DNA of 64,000 nucleotides from the NCBI GenBank assembly GCA_907163375.1, contig CAJQUW010007815.1, positions 124,001-188,000 of the forward strand, read 5' to 3'. Shown here one piece after another: positions 45,441-57,461 of the stretch; positions within the stretch are counted from its first letter, which is position 1, and each line of letters opens with the position of its first letter. The translations under genes and the position numbers were made by a program. This DNA comes from Prostheceraeus crozeri (lineage: Eukaryota; Platyhelminthes; Polycladida; Euryleptidae). The notes under the pieces were generated by a model, which saw nothing but the letters and a program-made list of their open reading frames with translations, was not told the origin of the DNA and searched no databases.

Positions 45441-48314
45441 TGTTTTTAGCTACTGTTGGTCACAAATAGGCTTCAAAATTCGAAGTGTATACAATCTCCG
45501 GTTGCATTTCCTTTACGGAAATGCAAATCCCACTTTACTTTACGTTACTTGTGAGTATCACTCCCAGTAATTGTAGTGAATCTACACACTCAACAACGGG
45601 GGTATGGATGCGGTTGAACAATCTTAAGACTTAGGACCTACCTCTTCACACCTGAAAATGAAGGAAGTAACATTACGATAGCCATTTCAGCAGTTGTCAA
45701 ATCTTTGTACTCCATGATAACGACAGAACGAGGCAAAACTGACAAGAATTGAATTTTCTCATCGTACTTAAGAGAGCAATGTCATAAATTCAAATTGTTA
45801 AATTTGTTGCGTTTTATTTCAAATTCTACTAGCGGGAGTTAGACATTTGAGCAATTTGTAGAGAAATCGAATTGTGAGAGCAGATGTTGTCAATTGTTTA
45901 TCGGTCACTAAAAATCGGCGGGATCAGTGTATATCCCTCAATCTCTAAAGTATTGCTTCGAATCACATGAAATTCACAGTGCGTCTAATGTATGAAGTAT
46001 CTATTGTATGAAACTTCTAAGGATGGTTTTCATTTGATCTAGCTTGCGTCTTTAATAAAATATATAGACTGGCATTTCAAACTTTAATACCGACCATTTT
46101 GACGATTTTGAAACTTTTCCGATATAAATTGCCTTAATGATAGCTACATTTTTGTTGTCGCTCTGGTCAAATGTATTGAAAATTTCCTTGTGAGCACACG
46201 CGGGGATTGATAAAATTGACTCGACCAAGGAATATTATTCAAGCATACATATGCACATATTGAAACGTGGAAGCTTTTCCTTCAAAAGTAATCATTTGAA
46301 TATATCCGTGAAGTGGGATTCTACAGTTCTCAGCAGCTTCAAATGTGATTAGCAAGAAAAAGGAAGACTTGCTGATGCCCAAAGAATTCAAATGAGCTGG
46401 AAAAAACACAAATTCAACTGCTTAAATATGCCACTACTGCTACATTTTAATAAATAGTATTCACATAGCATTTGAATTTCCAATGCTATGTTCGATGTCT
46501 GTGATTTAACATGTTTTAGTGACTCATGTTTGTACCATACTCTACTCATATTGAATATCGATGTGTTTCGTTGAATGTTTTCATGCAAAATGCTTCGAGA
46601 AAGTGGCAAAATTCAAGCCTCTGAAAAAATTACTTTTCAACACATGGCATAAATTTGACCTTGATGTTAGGTGAAAAGCTTGAAAATGCGCTAAAACTAG
46701 AGATGATCATAGCGAAAGTCGCTTCCCTTCGGTGTTGTTTAGCTTAACCCTCACCAGTCCAAGATATTGGACAGCTTAACCATTGCAAGAGGTGATTTTA
46801 AAAATCACTCATTGATTTTAAAAGTCACCCATTAAAGATCACTATTCTTCACTTAGATTCTTCTTAATCATGAAATAAAGTAGGGCATGTAATTTATCCA
46901 AAGATCAAAGTTTACTTTCTCAATCTGGAAAGTACCCCCCCCCCAATCCCAATCGCTGCCAGTTTTTTCACCTTCTGCTTTATGTCATCCCTGTCTGAAG
47001 AATTTACCTCGTCAGGATTGACATCTCCGTGATGGCAAGTAGTGATAAATGCTTTGAATTACGATGTAGCCGTTCAGTCGACCACTCTTCTGTTCTTCTT
47101 AGCTTGGTCTCCACATCAAAAGAGACAAATATCAGCTACCTGCTCGAGGAATTGATACATGCACATGAATAGTAGGCAGACGATGTTGTCAACAATGATA
47201 GTCCAATGGATGTATGTCTCTACAATTGATGAAATACTCCAAGGAACAAAGTCAATCAGTGCAATTTATATGCCTTTGTGCAGTACGTCACCAACATAAA
47301 TGAAACGGGTGATTTTCAAGTTCACCCGTTGGACTTGCGAAGGTTAAGACGACTGCAGTTGATTTTCTCCATTTATCAGCTAAAATGTCAAATAGCTGTG
47401 TAATAGCAATGACTCATCCACCTTTTGAAATCGACAAATTATTGCTTTCAGTAATGCTACATGAATTCTGTGGATTCTTCGATGCTTTTTTCTGTCATTT
47501 CATCTCCGTTGCAAGTTGAAGCAGTACCACGGAGAGTATATGTAGCTGGTGTACAATGTATTTGTTGCCACTCATGACAAAGGATCATTTAAGTGAATTT
47601 TATTTAATTAATGCATGAAACATTGAAATAAATTTGTCAGTTTGCGCCTTTAATGTCATCTTCTTCTGTTCTTCTAATTTCTTAATATTTAAAATTTACA
47701 AAATGCACCTAGAAAGTATGCCTTAATTTCTTTGCAATCTATTTTCATTCGATTTTCGATTGCGATTATCTGATTATTTTCCAAGCCTCTGACAATTTTG
47801 ATCGTTGATTGATGTTTTATGTTTCTAAAAGCGCATAAGTATTCGATTGGCAAATTCCAGCACAAATTCCCGGAAGTACTTTAGAACTAGTATGAAATAA
47901 GTGACATGTTTAAGATGACTTAATGACTTAATTGACGCTAAATTTACATTACATTTCATTTATCCGTGGAAGTCTCTTGCATCATATGTCTAACTTGATA
48001 AATATTGTTTCTCTCATTTATCTCCTATGTGTCACTAGGCTGGAAAATCCGCGGCTCAGCGAAACTGTCAAGTGGACAAAATCAACCAACTGGGTGGTAT
48101 TGCAAGTGACTGCCTGCGTCCCGTATTCTCACACTTTCATGTTCCCCCATTGAGACAATCATGGTGTCTGATTAACCCCTTAAATACAAAGGCTGGGTAA
48201 ATCTGACCTTTTCATAATTCATCTTAATAAACACTAACTACTTGAACATTAGGATTTAAGTAAGGAAGTAATCGTTTATTGGGAACTATTTGAAATCGCA
48301 ACATTACAAAATGG
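45441..48314. other. Region without recognised features
   Basis: AT-rich with a C9 run at about 46936-46944. No coding or repeat structure that I can support. Confidence 0.45.
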
Positions 48315-48334
48315 CTTCTACACAGTGTTTTTGA

Positions 48335-48485
48335 GCGGATCGAAATTCCGCTTTCGCTCGCTCATCGCTCATTTGCTCATATTCGCCCTTTCGCTCGCTC
48401 ATCGCTTAGTTCCTCAAAATCATCCTTTCGCTCGCTCACCGCTCAAAATCATCGAAAAATGCCGCACGCTCGCTCGCTCTTTTCT
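48335..48485 (+). repeat. Degenerate CGCTCGCTCA array, left
   Basis: About 150 bp of imperfect units such as TTTCGCTCGCTCATCGCTCA. The same units recur at the other end of the element (52085-52215). Confidence 0.85.
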
Positions 48486-49072
48486 CGATAATGCCCCCCT
48501 TTATTCCACAAACCTTTTTTATGTTCAAAGCTAATTCCATGCTTTTGTTTTAATAAACACCTTTTAGGCGTAAAAGGGAAATTCATCAATTCATTTTAAG
48601 TGAAATTTGAACCACAATGAAATAATGTAGACAATCATACCAATGTATTAAGAAGGTAGCTATTTCAGAAAATTAGTTGAAGCAATATATTTTGTTGTAC
48701 ATAACCACAGAATTCTTTTTATATGTATAGAAATGGGCAATAATCTAAACTTGATCTTACATGCTGATCACATGAATCAGTATATACAATTCTTGGCGCA
48801 AAACTTGGAGAAAATTCGCAAGGTGCGTCAAGAAACCCTGTAATGCGTTGACAATTGAAAGTGAACTTAAATGAAATCGTGACAAAATGATAGATAATTC
48901 CTAAAGTACCTAAAGATAAAATACATGACTGGGTACTGAGTAATCAACTCAGCAGTAATTAATCACTGAGTGTTGGAAATCTGCTATAAAAAGAATCCCT
49001 TGATAAACGAAATTGCTGAATTATGTGAAGCAGAAAATGCTGCACCCAAAACGACCTGACACATTGGCGCCA

Positions 49073-50000
49073 GCCGTCATTGAGATTTCGGTCCACTAAG
49101 TTCAGTATCTGTCAAGATGGTCGGTCCGCAGCTCGTTGCGCCCAGGTCCTACCTTCTTCCACTTTTGCACTCAACTTCTTCATGGTGGTGTTTAAACTCA
49201 AGCACCCGCTTTAACAAGAAATTTCCTCACCGATGGAGCAACGAAATAGCGACATCCCACTCTCAGAAGGCATGAGCTCATATTTCCACCCTTGCTTCTA
49301 AATCCCTTCGGCCAGTTCTTTATATTTCGCAGTTTTCTCTTCATGGGCATCCCTAACGCTCTCTTCCCAGGGGACAGTTAGTTCACCCATTATCACTTTC
49401 TTCCCTATCGCGTCGATCAACACTAGATGAGGTCGTTGGTCAGATAGGGATAATTCATCTGGCAGCTGTCTATCCACTCAAGTGGATCACTTCCGATCAC
49501 TTCCTACTTCTGCGGTACAGATCGCACGATGAGTCTTTCGTCTCTTGGTTTTTCCACTCGGTACAAAGTCAATTCCCGTTGTTACTTACCTGTAGGGGAG
49601 ACCTGTGTAAAGTTGGTGGAACCGCCGAGCGGAATCATTATTTAGTACAGCGAGATCCTGTTCGAAACAACTTCTACTTTATCAATTTCAGCCCCTGATC
49701 AGATTCCACAAATTCGCAGTCGCTAAAGAGAAATTCAAATTTAAAGATAGTAGTGGTTTCTTTGCGTGGTTCCGCTAACTTCACAAACGTGGGGGGAGAG
49801 AGACTTCTTCCACTTTCGCTTGCATGACCAAGCATGCTCTCTATAGTGCCACATGATAGCCAGAGAGGGCACGACGAGGATTGGCATGTCACACAGATAA
49901 CACTGTGGGTCGGTCCGTATTCCTCAACGTGTCAGATTAGCAGGGGGATGGAACACATCATATGTCCATTGATGCTTCCGCTTCACTGCCAGTAGCCCAT
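49073..50000 (-). pseudogene. Retroelement C-terminal region remnant
   Basis: The minus strand has a nuclease-like block, SDQRPHLVLIDAIGKKVIMG, then ELTVPWEESVRDAHEEKTAK, then KYKELAEG and a Trp. This conserved sequence is found at the C-terminus of certain animal retroelement proteins (the ELTVPWE block). Upstream, degenerate sequence near 49800 has a CxLC-like zinc motif. Multiple stops; no RT core seen. Confidence 0.55.
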
Positions 50001-52084
50001 GTTCCACCAATCGTTCCATGAGAGCTTGCAAACTTCAACTCCCCAGTTGAGCCATCTGCCAATGTCCAACATTTGGACATCTTTCCAGACTCCCACACTC
50101 TTGCGACCACTTTCCATAAGCACTATGCTTATTTCTTACTGCATATCGTAGTAAGCTTGTTTGTAGCCTGTACACCGCACGTAAATAGTACAGTAGACTG
50201 CATGCGAAGATAGAGCAAATTAACTGCAAATGTTGTGTAAACTGCCACGAGGTAGGAAAAATATCGCTCCCTTAAATTAAGGATGATTTTGATTTTTTCG
50301 CGAAATAAAATTGACTGAAAGTGAAGAGCCTTTAAACTGACCATGGAGACGAAGAGCATCGAGGAATTTTACTTCGCAAAAAAATCGTAATAAACTTGAA
50401 AGAGCAATATTTTACTTACCTCCTGGAAAGTTGCATGATGAATAACCTTACGCATAGGACAACAAAAGATCTAATTGCAAGTACAATATCCTAAATTGAA
50501 CTCAAAGCATTTCAACTGTATGGTACAGTTGAAATGCATGGTTCGATTTTCAATATCTTAGTTGTAATCAACTCTCAGCACTTTATATTTTATCTATAAA
50601 GAAATCATCGTAGCTGTATAATCGAGACAGTACTATTACGAAAGCTGTTTAAAATGTTAGAATATATACTCTGACACCTTTATTAATGGTTTTTTGAAAC
50701 GAGTTGGAAAAATCAATCTTTAAATTGTCTAACTATTATTTATTGACCTCCAACAATTCTTTGTCCAACATGTTGATCTCAAGTGAAGAAAGAAGAATTA
50801 CTTGTAAGTATAACATATAAATCACAGTTGAAAGAGATGTCTTTGCATTGACATTCACCGTGGCAAGGAATAGAAAGAAGGGTGCAGCAGAGCGGAGTCG
50901 GCATGATCACCCAAGATTTATCACTCCAACTGATAACTACTCATTATTTTAATTGTTGGACACCATTAAATGTTGTATTCCTTTTCACTTGATAATGCCT
51001 CTGGTATATTGTTCAAATGAGCTGTTAAAGATCAATAGCTATCAAGAAGACATTTTAAAACCTGATTATTCTAACTTCAGGAGCCTATCAGAAAAAGGAT
51101 GTAAGCAAAATAAACAATTAGTATTACACAATGGTACAATTAGAAGATTTTCAACTACTTAATAAATATCCATACCGGAGAGGGACAATTCGGTCACCCG
51201 ATTTTTTGATGTGATCCTCGTAAAACTAAGCCGCCCGACCTACAATTTTGTGACCTAAAGTTTAGCGTATTTTCAAATTTTTCACTGAAATCATTAAATT
51301 AAGTTCGGTAAAATTTCAACTTTGAAAAAAATCTGCCGAAATTGGTGATTTTAAATTTTGAATTGCTTTTTGCAACATGGAGATGAATCAGTTGGAGTAA
51401 ATGAACATCGCGATAAGAAAGCTTAGACCCTAAATATGTTGTACCGTGAATTTCATGTGATTTGAAACATTGGTACGGAAGTTAAGGGAAGACCGATTCA
51501 GTCCTACGCGCTTCACATTCCGGTATGAATAGGGTTAAAATGAAGTAAAATCAATATACCGTACAGTGGAAGCCATGCATATATGTTGTTCGTGTGTAGG
51601 CCTAATATGGTTGGTTTCAATTTTTCCACAATTTGTAGTTCTGTCATGCTTGACGGTACTGAAATGTCTCAGGGATCTGCATGTGGATATGTTCCAGCAA
51701 CGAAATGTTTCTATCAAATTAAAGCATCTCATAATGGCTTCGTGCAAATCCGGAGACGGTTAGTTCATCTATGGGGCGAAGTGATGATTGGGAGACCGAT
51801 TCAAAAGATATGTGAATAAATAATGTGTCGATGGTCAGATGTTCAGCATATCATCGATTACAAAGACCTTCTTCTTGCTAAATTCATATCCACAAGTACG
51901 TATAATACAGACAGGCATTCAATGCATATTGTCAAGAGTGAGAGATCCACAGATGAGAAAAAAGTGACGATGCTTTGTTCATCAATCAAGTTTTATAAAT
52001 GCATGCACTAGGAACCATTTTTAAAATAGCTTTTCAAATATTTCGCTTTTTTGATTATTTGATCTTTTTATAGTTTTTCTAAAA
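50001..52084. other. Interior of the hAT-like element, unrecognised
   Basis: Short open stretches only (for example 51583-51819 and 51823-52011 on plus) without recognisable domains. No transposase motif found. Confidence 0.45.
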
Positions 52085-52215
52085 ATGGCTCGCTCAACCG
52101 CTCGCTCACGACAAAAAATCACCGCTCGCTCGCTCAATTTTCGCTCACGGAATATTTTTTTCGCTCGCTCATCCGCTCATCCGCTCATCAAAAATTTAAA
52201 AAAATACCGCTCGCT
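52085..52215 (-). repeat. Degenerate CGCTCGCTCA array, right
   Basis: Counterpart of the array at 48335-48485, next to the right terminal repeat. Units are CCGCTCGCTCA and CGCTCATC-like. Confidence 0.85.
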
Positions 52216-52640
52216 CAAAAACACTGCTTTTACATGATAATGATATGCATATAAATGAATCCATGAAACAAAGACAAAAAATCAGCAGCTTCATAAAAGC
52301 CAAATGCTAGCAGATATGCAACAGATCATTAGCCATAATACATGTCATCGGCTGTGTGTTGCGTTCTTTGTTGTGGTTTGCGTGTTCTTTGTTGTTACTG
52401 TTGAATTAGTATAAATAATAATTGAAGTTTCCAGCCTCATCCTTCATTGCAGCAATGAATTGATTCTTTGATGCATTGACACTTTTTTTTCTATTGCTAT
52501 TGTGACTATCGTATTATTCAATGCTATGTGCCTCGTGACGAAATGTCGATCACGACTCATATTCGCAGTAAATGATATTTTGTTCACAACAAGATTTGAT
52601 CTGGAACGAGAAGGTTGTTCTAACAAGCTATCACGGCGAC

Positions 52641-53264
52641 ATGAGTGTCAAGTTGGTGGATGTAATGAGAAAGTTCAAGGGTGCTCCTGGCGAGGATGTT
52701 GACTTGTGGTTGGACCGCTTTACCGTTGCTGTGGACCTAACCTCAAGTGCAAAATCAAAGGCTGAGAAAGAAGAAGAAATGGCTCTACTGACTCCGCTCT
52801 TCCTTGAAGATGCTGCATATTCTACTTGGAAGCAGATTCCAGCTTCTGACAAGGCAGATATGTCGAAAGTAAGAGCCGCTCTCCGGCGTGTTTTCGGTAA
52901 GAGCAAGCTGAGGGCATGGTCAGAGCTAAAAGTCATCACGATGCTCCCTGGGGATTCCGTTGATGTCATCTCAGAGGAAATCAAAGCTCTCCTCACGACT
53001 ATCCTGGCCGGTGCTCCACCTGATTCTATCGTGTCTCTCTATCTGATTGACGCATTGCCAAGAGTCATATCAGACCAGGTGAAAATGCAGCAGGGTGATG
53101 AGTTGGATTTGCAAAAGGTGCTCAGTTACTCCAAATCGCTTATGACATCCTATGATGAGTCGACATGTGGTACTGTTGCGATCGGCCAAGCGAGAACTAC
53201 AAGTCTACATACGATTGGGCACAAGTTCATGCAACGAATGGCTTTTAAAACATTCACATTTTGA
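52641..53264 (+). CDS. LTR-retrotransposon gag-like protein
   Basis: An open frame of 207 codons from ATG 52641. It has the gag core order: FKGAPGEDVDLWLDRFTVAV near the start, LTPLFLEDAAYSTWKQIP, ALRRVFGKSKLRAWSELK, then MLPGDSVDVISEEIKALLTT, and later YLIDALPRVISDQVK. This matches Ty3/Gypsy-type gag (capsid-like) proteins. The frame ends where a minus-strand LINE fragment begins, so the zinc-knuckle and pol are missing. It could be a truncated copy or a solo gag gene. Confidence 0.75.
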   Translation: MSVKLVDVMRKFKGAPGEDVDLWLDRFTVAVDLTSSAKSKAEKEEEMALLTPLFLEDAAYSTWKQIPASDKADMSKVRAALRRVFGKSKLRAWSELKVITMLPGDSVDVISEEIKALLTTILAGAPPDSIVSLYLIDALPRVISDQVKMQQGDELDLQKVLSYSKSLMTSYDESTCGTVAIGQARTTSLHTIGHKFMQRMAFKTFTF

Positions 53265-53300
53265 AAGAATGTCCAAAACTCTACGTTTGCGCAAATCACA

Positions 53301-54316
53301 TCAATTTGGAGACCTGGAACAGCGACAATGTTTACCACAAACAATGCGGTGTGCACGTCTTTGGAAAGCGTCGAGTAATGTTTCAATTTTGGCAGGTAAG
53401 AAACATAGAAGAGGACATGCATACAACAACAGAGATGTAATGAGACCATGATATTCACCAATTAGTTCACTACGAGAAACTGAAGACTTCAAAATTCTCA
53501 TGACATACAATCCATGGGAAGCAGTCTTGAGAATGATTTTAAAATGGCTGTCCCACGACAAGGTATTGGTCCAAAGGATTCCAAGGATTTTTATGTTATC
53601 GACAACTGGGATGTCAGGGAGTGATGCATGAGTAGATATGATGTTAGATGCCTTGCGAGGTATGATCATCTGCTGAGATTTTTTAAATTTGAGGGTCAAT
53701 TGATTATCTCGAATACAGCCTTTGACATGCACAAAGCTATCGTAAAAATTGCAGATTAGGAGAGGTTCAATTAATGCAATATCATCTGCATAAATTACAG
53801 CTGAGGACGGCGAAAGCATAGAAAGTGAGTCGATGAAGCAGATAAACAAACAAGGGCCCAAAACAGAGCCTTGATGCACACCCGACGGCGTCAGGAATAA
53901 TGGGCCTTAGGAGTCATTTATCTTGATGCATTGGTAGCGATCCGATAAGTAGCTCTTCAACCATAAAATGAACCCCTTTTCAATACTGTTTCTGCGGAGA
54001 TGGTCGAGCAACAGTTCATGATGAATCTTCTCAAATGCCTTAGACAGGTCCAAACAGGTTAGTCAAACTGCCTTCACTTCGAAAGATTCGAGAAACGACG
54101 TGATGCTATTGTGAACCCTCACGAGTGCAGCATCAGTAGAACCATGACTTCGGAGAGCATATTGATGGGGCCGAACATCTTAATAAGATCAGGAAGGATT
54201 GAATGCAATACAATGCACTCGAAAATCTTGGAGACAGTGGGCAACAAAGATATTGGGCGAAAGTCTTTGATAGTCGGAGATCTTTTTTTCGGAGATTTCG
54301 TGACTTTCCTTTGCAA
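53301..54316 (-). pseudogene. LINE reverse transcriptase fragment with YADD
   Basis: On the minus strand: FRPISLLPTVSKIFECIV (54290-54230), a degraded DLSKAFE region near 54040, HQGSVLGPCLFICFIDSL, the catalytic YADDIAL, then KILGILWTNTLSWDSHF. This is RT motif order 1 to 7. The last 192 codons (53879-53301) are open; the upstream part has frame changes and stops. Probably the same broad LINE group as the 39-41 kb fragment. Confidence 0.85.
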
Positions 54317-54741
54317 TCTTCAACTACAACATCAAATTCGATACGATTTCTTCTGCATTTGTTAAATTCCTGTTACAGGTCCTAGTAATGGAGGTCAATT
54401 CGACCTCCCGTTGTATTTTACGCATCATTAAAAAAACTAACAAATACTGCTTTGTGCTTACAATAGATATTTCATCACATATTTCATCAGATGTATTTAA
54501 ATGACTGACAAAATACTAGCTGTCTCTGTTTTGAAAATAATTAGTGGCTACCGAGTTTTGTACGTGCACAGCCCATTGCTCACATGGAATCTTTACATGC
54601 ATATATTTCGGTATCACAATATATACCAAATTTTTACATGCACGTGTATACATGTATTTTTCGGTCCTACAAAATACACCAAATTTCTATAAAATATAAC
54701 TTATTGATTACAGAGTTGTGTTTGATTTCAATTATAACAGT

Positions 54742-55406
54742 TTACGGCATGCAATCGCGGTAACGAATGACTTTTTCACTGTGTTGCCCGCAAACTGGGA
54801 GGTCACGCACGCTACACTTTGTATTTGTTTCGTTACAATCGCGAGATGTTCAACCATCTACGAAGCATTTGGAACATCGCTTTCTTTGGTTTGCCACTTC
54901 ATGCTGGATTGATAAGCGGGGATTCGGTTGATCTGTCATCCTTGAAAGATTTGCCACGATATCTGCATACGTAAACCGATCGGTTCATTCAGACGAGATC
55001 TCATATGACTCTGCACCAACTCGGTAGCTAACTGAATCAAAAAGGAACGCCTTGCTATTCTTGGATTTTGACGAAAATTTGGATGATGATGATTGTATAT
55101 GGTCCGCGCATTGATGCCCGTGACGTCAAGAATATTGTGCAAATGAACGAGTGGCCATCTCAGGACTCGAAAGCGCATGGTGAAGCCTTTGCATATTTCA
55201 TCCAAAACGTTTACTCCTGCTCTTCTAGAATTAAACAAAAATTGAAAGTCACTCTTTTCAGAACGAGACGCAAGATACATTGTGGTGCATCGTGGACAGA
55301 AGACAGACATTCGATTTCTCTTCACTTGTGAACTTTGTAGAGTGACTCTGTTGCCAGTTCCACTAAAGACAAACTTCGACTCACCTGGAATCATCTTGCT
55401 GTGCAA
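54742..55406 (-). pseudogene. PiggyBac transposase, C-terminal part
   Basis: Open frame 55406-54936 followed by a degenerate tail to TAA 54742-54744. Diagnostic block: FNSRRAGVNVLDEICKGF, then RWPLVHLHNILDVTGINA and IYNHHHPN. PiggyBac proteins have GVDxxDQM...RRWP...NILDIAxxNA at this place, including the third catalytic Asp position (VLDE here). The tail keeps the Cys-rich end: RKRCSKC, TNTKCSVRDLPVCGQHS. The catalytic first half lies separately at 57087-57461. Confidence 0.85.
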
Positions 55407-56181
55407 AATTGGAGGAATTCACACATACTTTTTTCAATACCAACCAGTGGCGATTTCTCAGGGTAATTAAGGTAAACAGTGCTTATTGTCAAATTATCAT
55501 GTTAAACCAACTTTGACCGTTTCATTCACATGATGAAAGAGCAATTCGTCCCAAAAGTAAATGTTAGAAATTGAATTCTTATCATAGGTAATGATATTTG
55601 TACTACTATATTTAAAGCTTATTAGTAACACATCACAAAGTGGTGAAATCTACATGGTGAAAGAAGATTTAATATTAAGAAGATAAGCACACATATGATG
55701 TGACTATGTATTGGCATGGAAACATCGTTTGATGATAAACAAAACTTCATCAATGTTGATATCTCGAGTTGGCAGACATCAGGGTATAGATTCCTCTCAA
55801 GCATTACCCAGTGTTACGTGAATGCTATATCTGTCTAATCTCCTAAAGAGCTGTTTTGTATTATTGTTGCATGTTTTGCCAAACAAATTTCGTGCTGAAT
55901 TGCAAGTTTTGTATAAAACCGATGAGTTTGTTGGTCAGACAGAAAGTGCTGTACAAGTGTACGGATGCTATATATATATATATATTTAGACAAGTAACCT
56001 GGCAATTGATAAACTTGTGATTACTTGATTACTTGTCCATTACATTGAAACATGTAATGAGTAGCGCCTGTGTGAAGCGCCTCAATCTCGGATGCGGTAT
56101 TAAGTGATTGCAGAAAGCAGTCCGCCCTCCACGTGCCTGCGTTAAAGCAGTGCCTCCTTGGCTAATTCACGCTCTCAACAG

Positions 56182-56260
56182 ATGGTCCGGTGGCCTTGTG
56201 GTTAGAGGGTATGCTTGCACGTCCTCTAGCTCCAACGTCGCTGGTTCAAACCTACCCACG
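56182..56260 (+). repeat. tRNA-derived SINE-like head
   Basis: An A-box-like TGGCCTTGTGGTTAGAGGG and a B-box-like GGTTCAAACC are spaced as in a tRNA gene, but no stable tRNA fold with a clear anticodon arm is apparent and it sits in repeats. More likely a SINE or pseudo-tRNA than a gene. Confidence 0.45.
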
Positions 56261-56380
56261 ACTGATGAGGCCCAAAAGGCCGAAACATGTCTCGTGGTGG
56301 TTACATCTGTTGAGATTTGATAAATATATATATATATAAAAAAAGGAAAAATTATTAAATCCAAAAATGGCACGAAATAA

Positions 56381-56834
56381 TATAAAAATTACGACACCCA
56401 GATGTTAGAAGAAAAACCAGCTTGTCAGAAAGCCCGACCGGTTTCTGCCTGTTGCAGGCTTCTCAAGGGCATAAAATGATATCAAGAGAAAAGAAATCAA
56501 TAGAGATGCTACGGCAGAGAGATTTATTCTTGTTTATAATTCTTATACATAGTTTTTCTTTGCATAATTTATAATTCTATGCATAAGAATTATAAATCCC
56601 ACTCTAAATCGAGATATATGACATTATCTCTCTGCCGTAGCATCTCTATTGATTTCTTTGTTGATCATTTATGTGTGTATCTAAGTTGCATTATTTTGAT
56701 GTATTTGAAAGATATCTGGAATTTATGTCAATATATCATTTTATGCCCTTGAGAAGCCTGCAACAGGCAGAAACCGGTCGGGCTTTCTGACAAGCTAGTT
56801 TTTCTTCTAACATCTGGGTGTCGTAATTTTTATA
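56381..56834. repeat. Nested foldback structure
   Basis: Outer arms 56381-56482 and 56733-56834 are reverse complements over about 102 bp with about one mismatch. Inner arms 56490-56522 and 56627-56659 (GATGCTACGGCAGAGAGA core) also pair, and a third pair lies around 56538-56593 (ATAATTCTTATACATAG / CTATGCATAAGAATTAT). The RNA or single strand would form a long three-tier hairpin. Confidence 0.85.
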
Positions 56835-56836
56835 TC

Positions 56837-56867
<31 letters not shown>

Positions 56868-56943
56868 CAAGTAACATGGCAATTGATAAATTTATCAAAT
56901 CTCAACGTGTCTCGTGGTTGTTACATCTGCTGAGATTTGATAA

Positions 56944-56997
<54 letters not shown>

Positions 56998-57086
56998 GTA
57001 TGCATTTTAAAACGATAGGATGAAAGGCGAACAATTACATAATAGTTGGGCCTTCCGTTTGCCTATTGATTCTAAGTTTAAAAGGT

Positions 57087-57461
57087 TTAGGTGTTTACCT
57101 GGGAATGAGAAACAATAATCACCACTGGTGACAACATAGATAATTCTCCTTTGAAGAAGTTCTTAAGCGATTGCTTTCGACGTAAAAATCGATCAGCTGG
57201 TATGTTCCTTCCTTTTTTGAGGGAAGGTCCTGCTAAATTCAGCAATAACTGCTTTGCAGGGTTGTTGGATTTATGTTCTGCCACTTCACATTCATCGCTA
57301 GTGCGTTTGGTAAGAGGGTCGCTGTTGAGGAAATAGCAATAATCACCGTCAACACACCATCGCACAAGTTCACCGAACTTACCAGGTTTTGAGGGATTAT
57401 GAACTTTGTTCAATGATCGGTAGCATGAGGAAATCAATTGCTCATCAGTGACAATATTCAT
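57087..57461 (-). pseudogene. PiggyBac transposase, catalytic first half
   Basis: Open frame of 124 codons. DEQLISSCYRSLNKVHNPSK then PGKFGELVRWCVDG matches the PiggyBac block DEQLIPFRGR...YxPxKPxKYGIKxW, including the first catalytic Asp. LLLNLAGPSLKKGRNIPADR matches the second Asp block (VTMDN in relatives). The sequence then degenerates (FLRRKQSLKNFF). The continuation is 54742-55406 on the same strand, 1.7 kb away. Confidence 0.75.

Larger units (their letters stand above)
48323..52226. mobile_element. hAT-like element with GCTC-rich ends
   Basis: 3,904 bp. The left end is CAGTGTTTTTGAGCGG and the right end is the reverse complement of CAGTGTTTTTGAGCGAGC. Flanks are CTTCTACA (48315-48322) and CTTTTACA (52227-52234), an 8-bp duplication matching at 7 of 8. 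CAGTG ends and 8-bp duplications are hAT hallmarks. Both subterminal zones (48335-48485 and 52085-52215) are degenerate arrays of CGCTCGCTCA units. No hAT transposase is recognisable; the interior includes a retroelement remnant at 49.1-50.0 kb. Confidence 0.75.
55407..57086. repeat. Repeat-rich block separating two halves of a PiggyBac gene
   Basis: Contains TA microsatellites (55968-55986, 56322-56336, 56838-56862, 56945-56993), a tRNA-derived SINE-like head, and a nested foldback. The phrase GCCCAAAAGGCCGAAACATG and the CTGCAACAGGCAGAAACCGG arms are typical of Penelope-like element ends. Confidence 0.65.

Noticed and set aside
48335-48485. CRISPR-like or satellite array
   Set aside because: Units are degenerate, have no spacers, and are mirrored at the other end of a transposon; they are subterminal repeats.
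52631-52996. Minus-strand 121-codon frame under gag
   Set aside because: Antisense of the gag frame, with no recognisable features.
56182-56260. Functional tRNA gene
   Set aside because: A- and B-box-like motifs are present, but I could not find a convincing cloverleaf with an anticodon arm, and the context is repetitive; called SINE-like instead.
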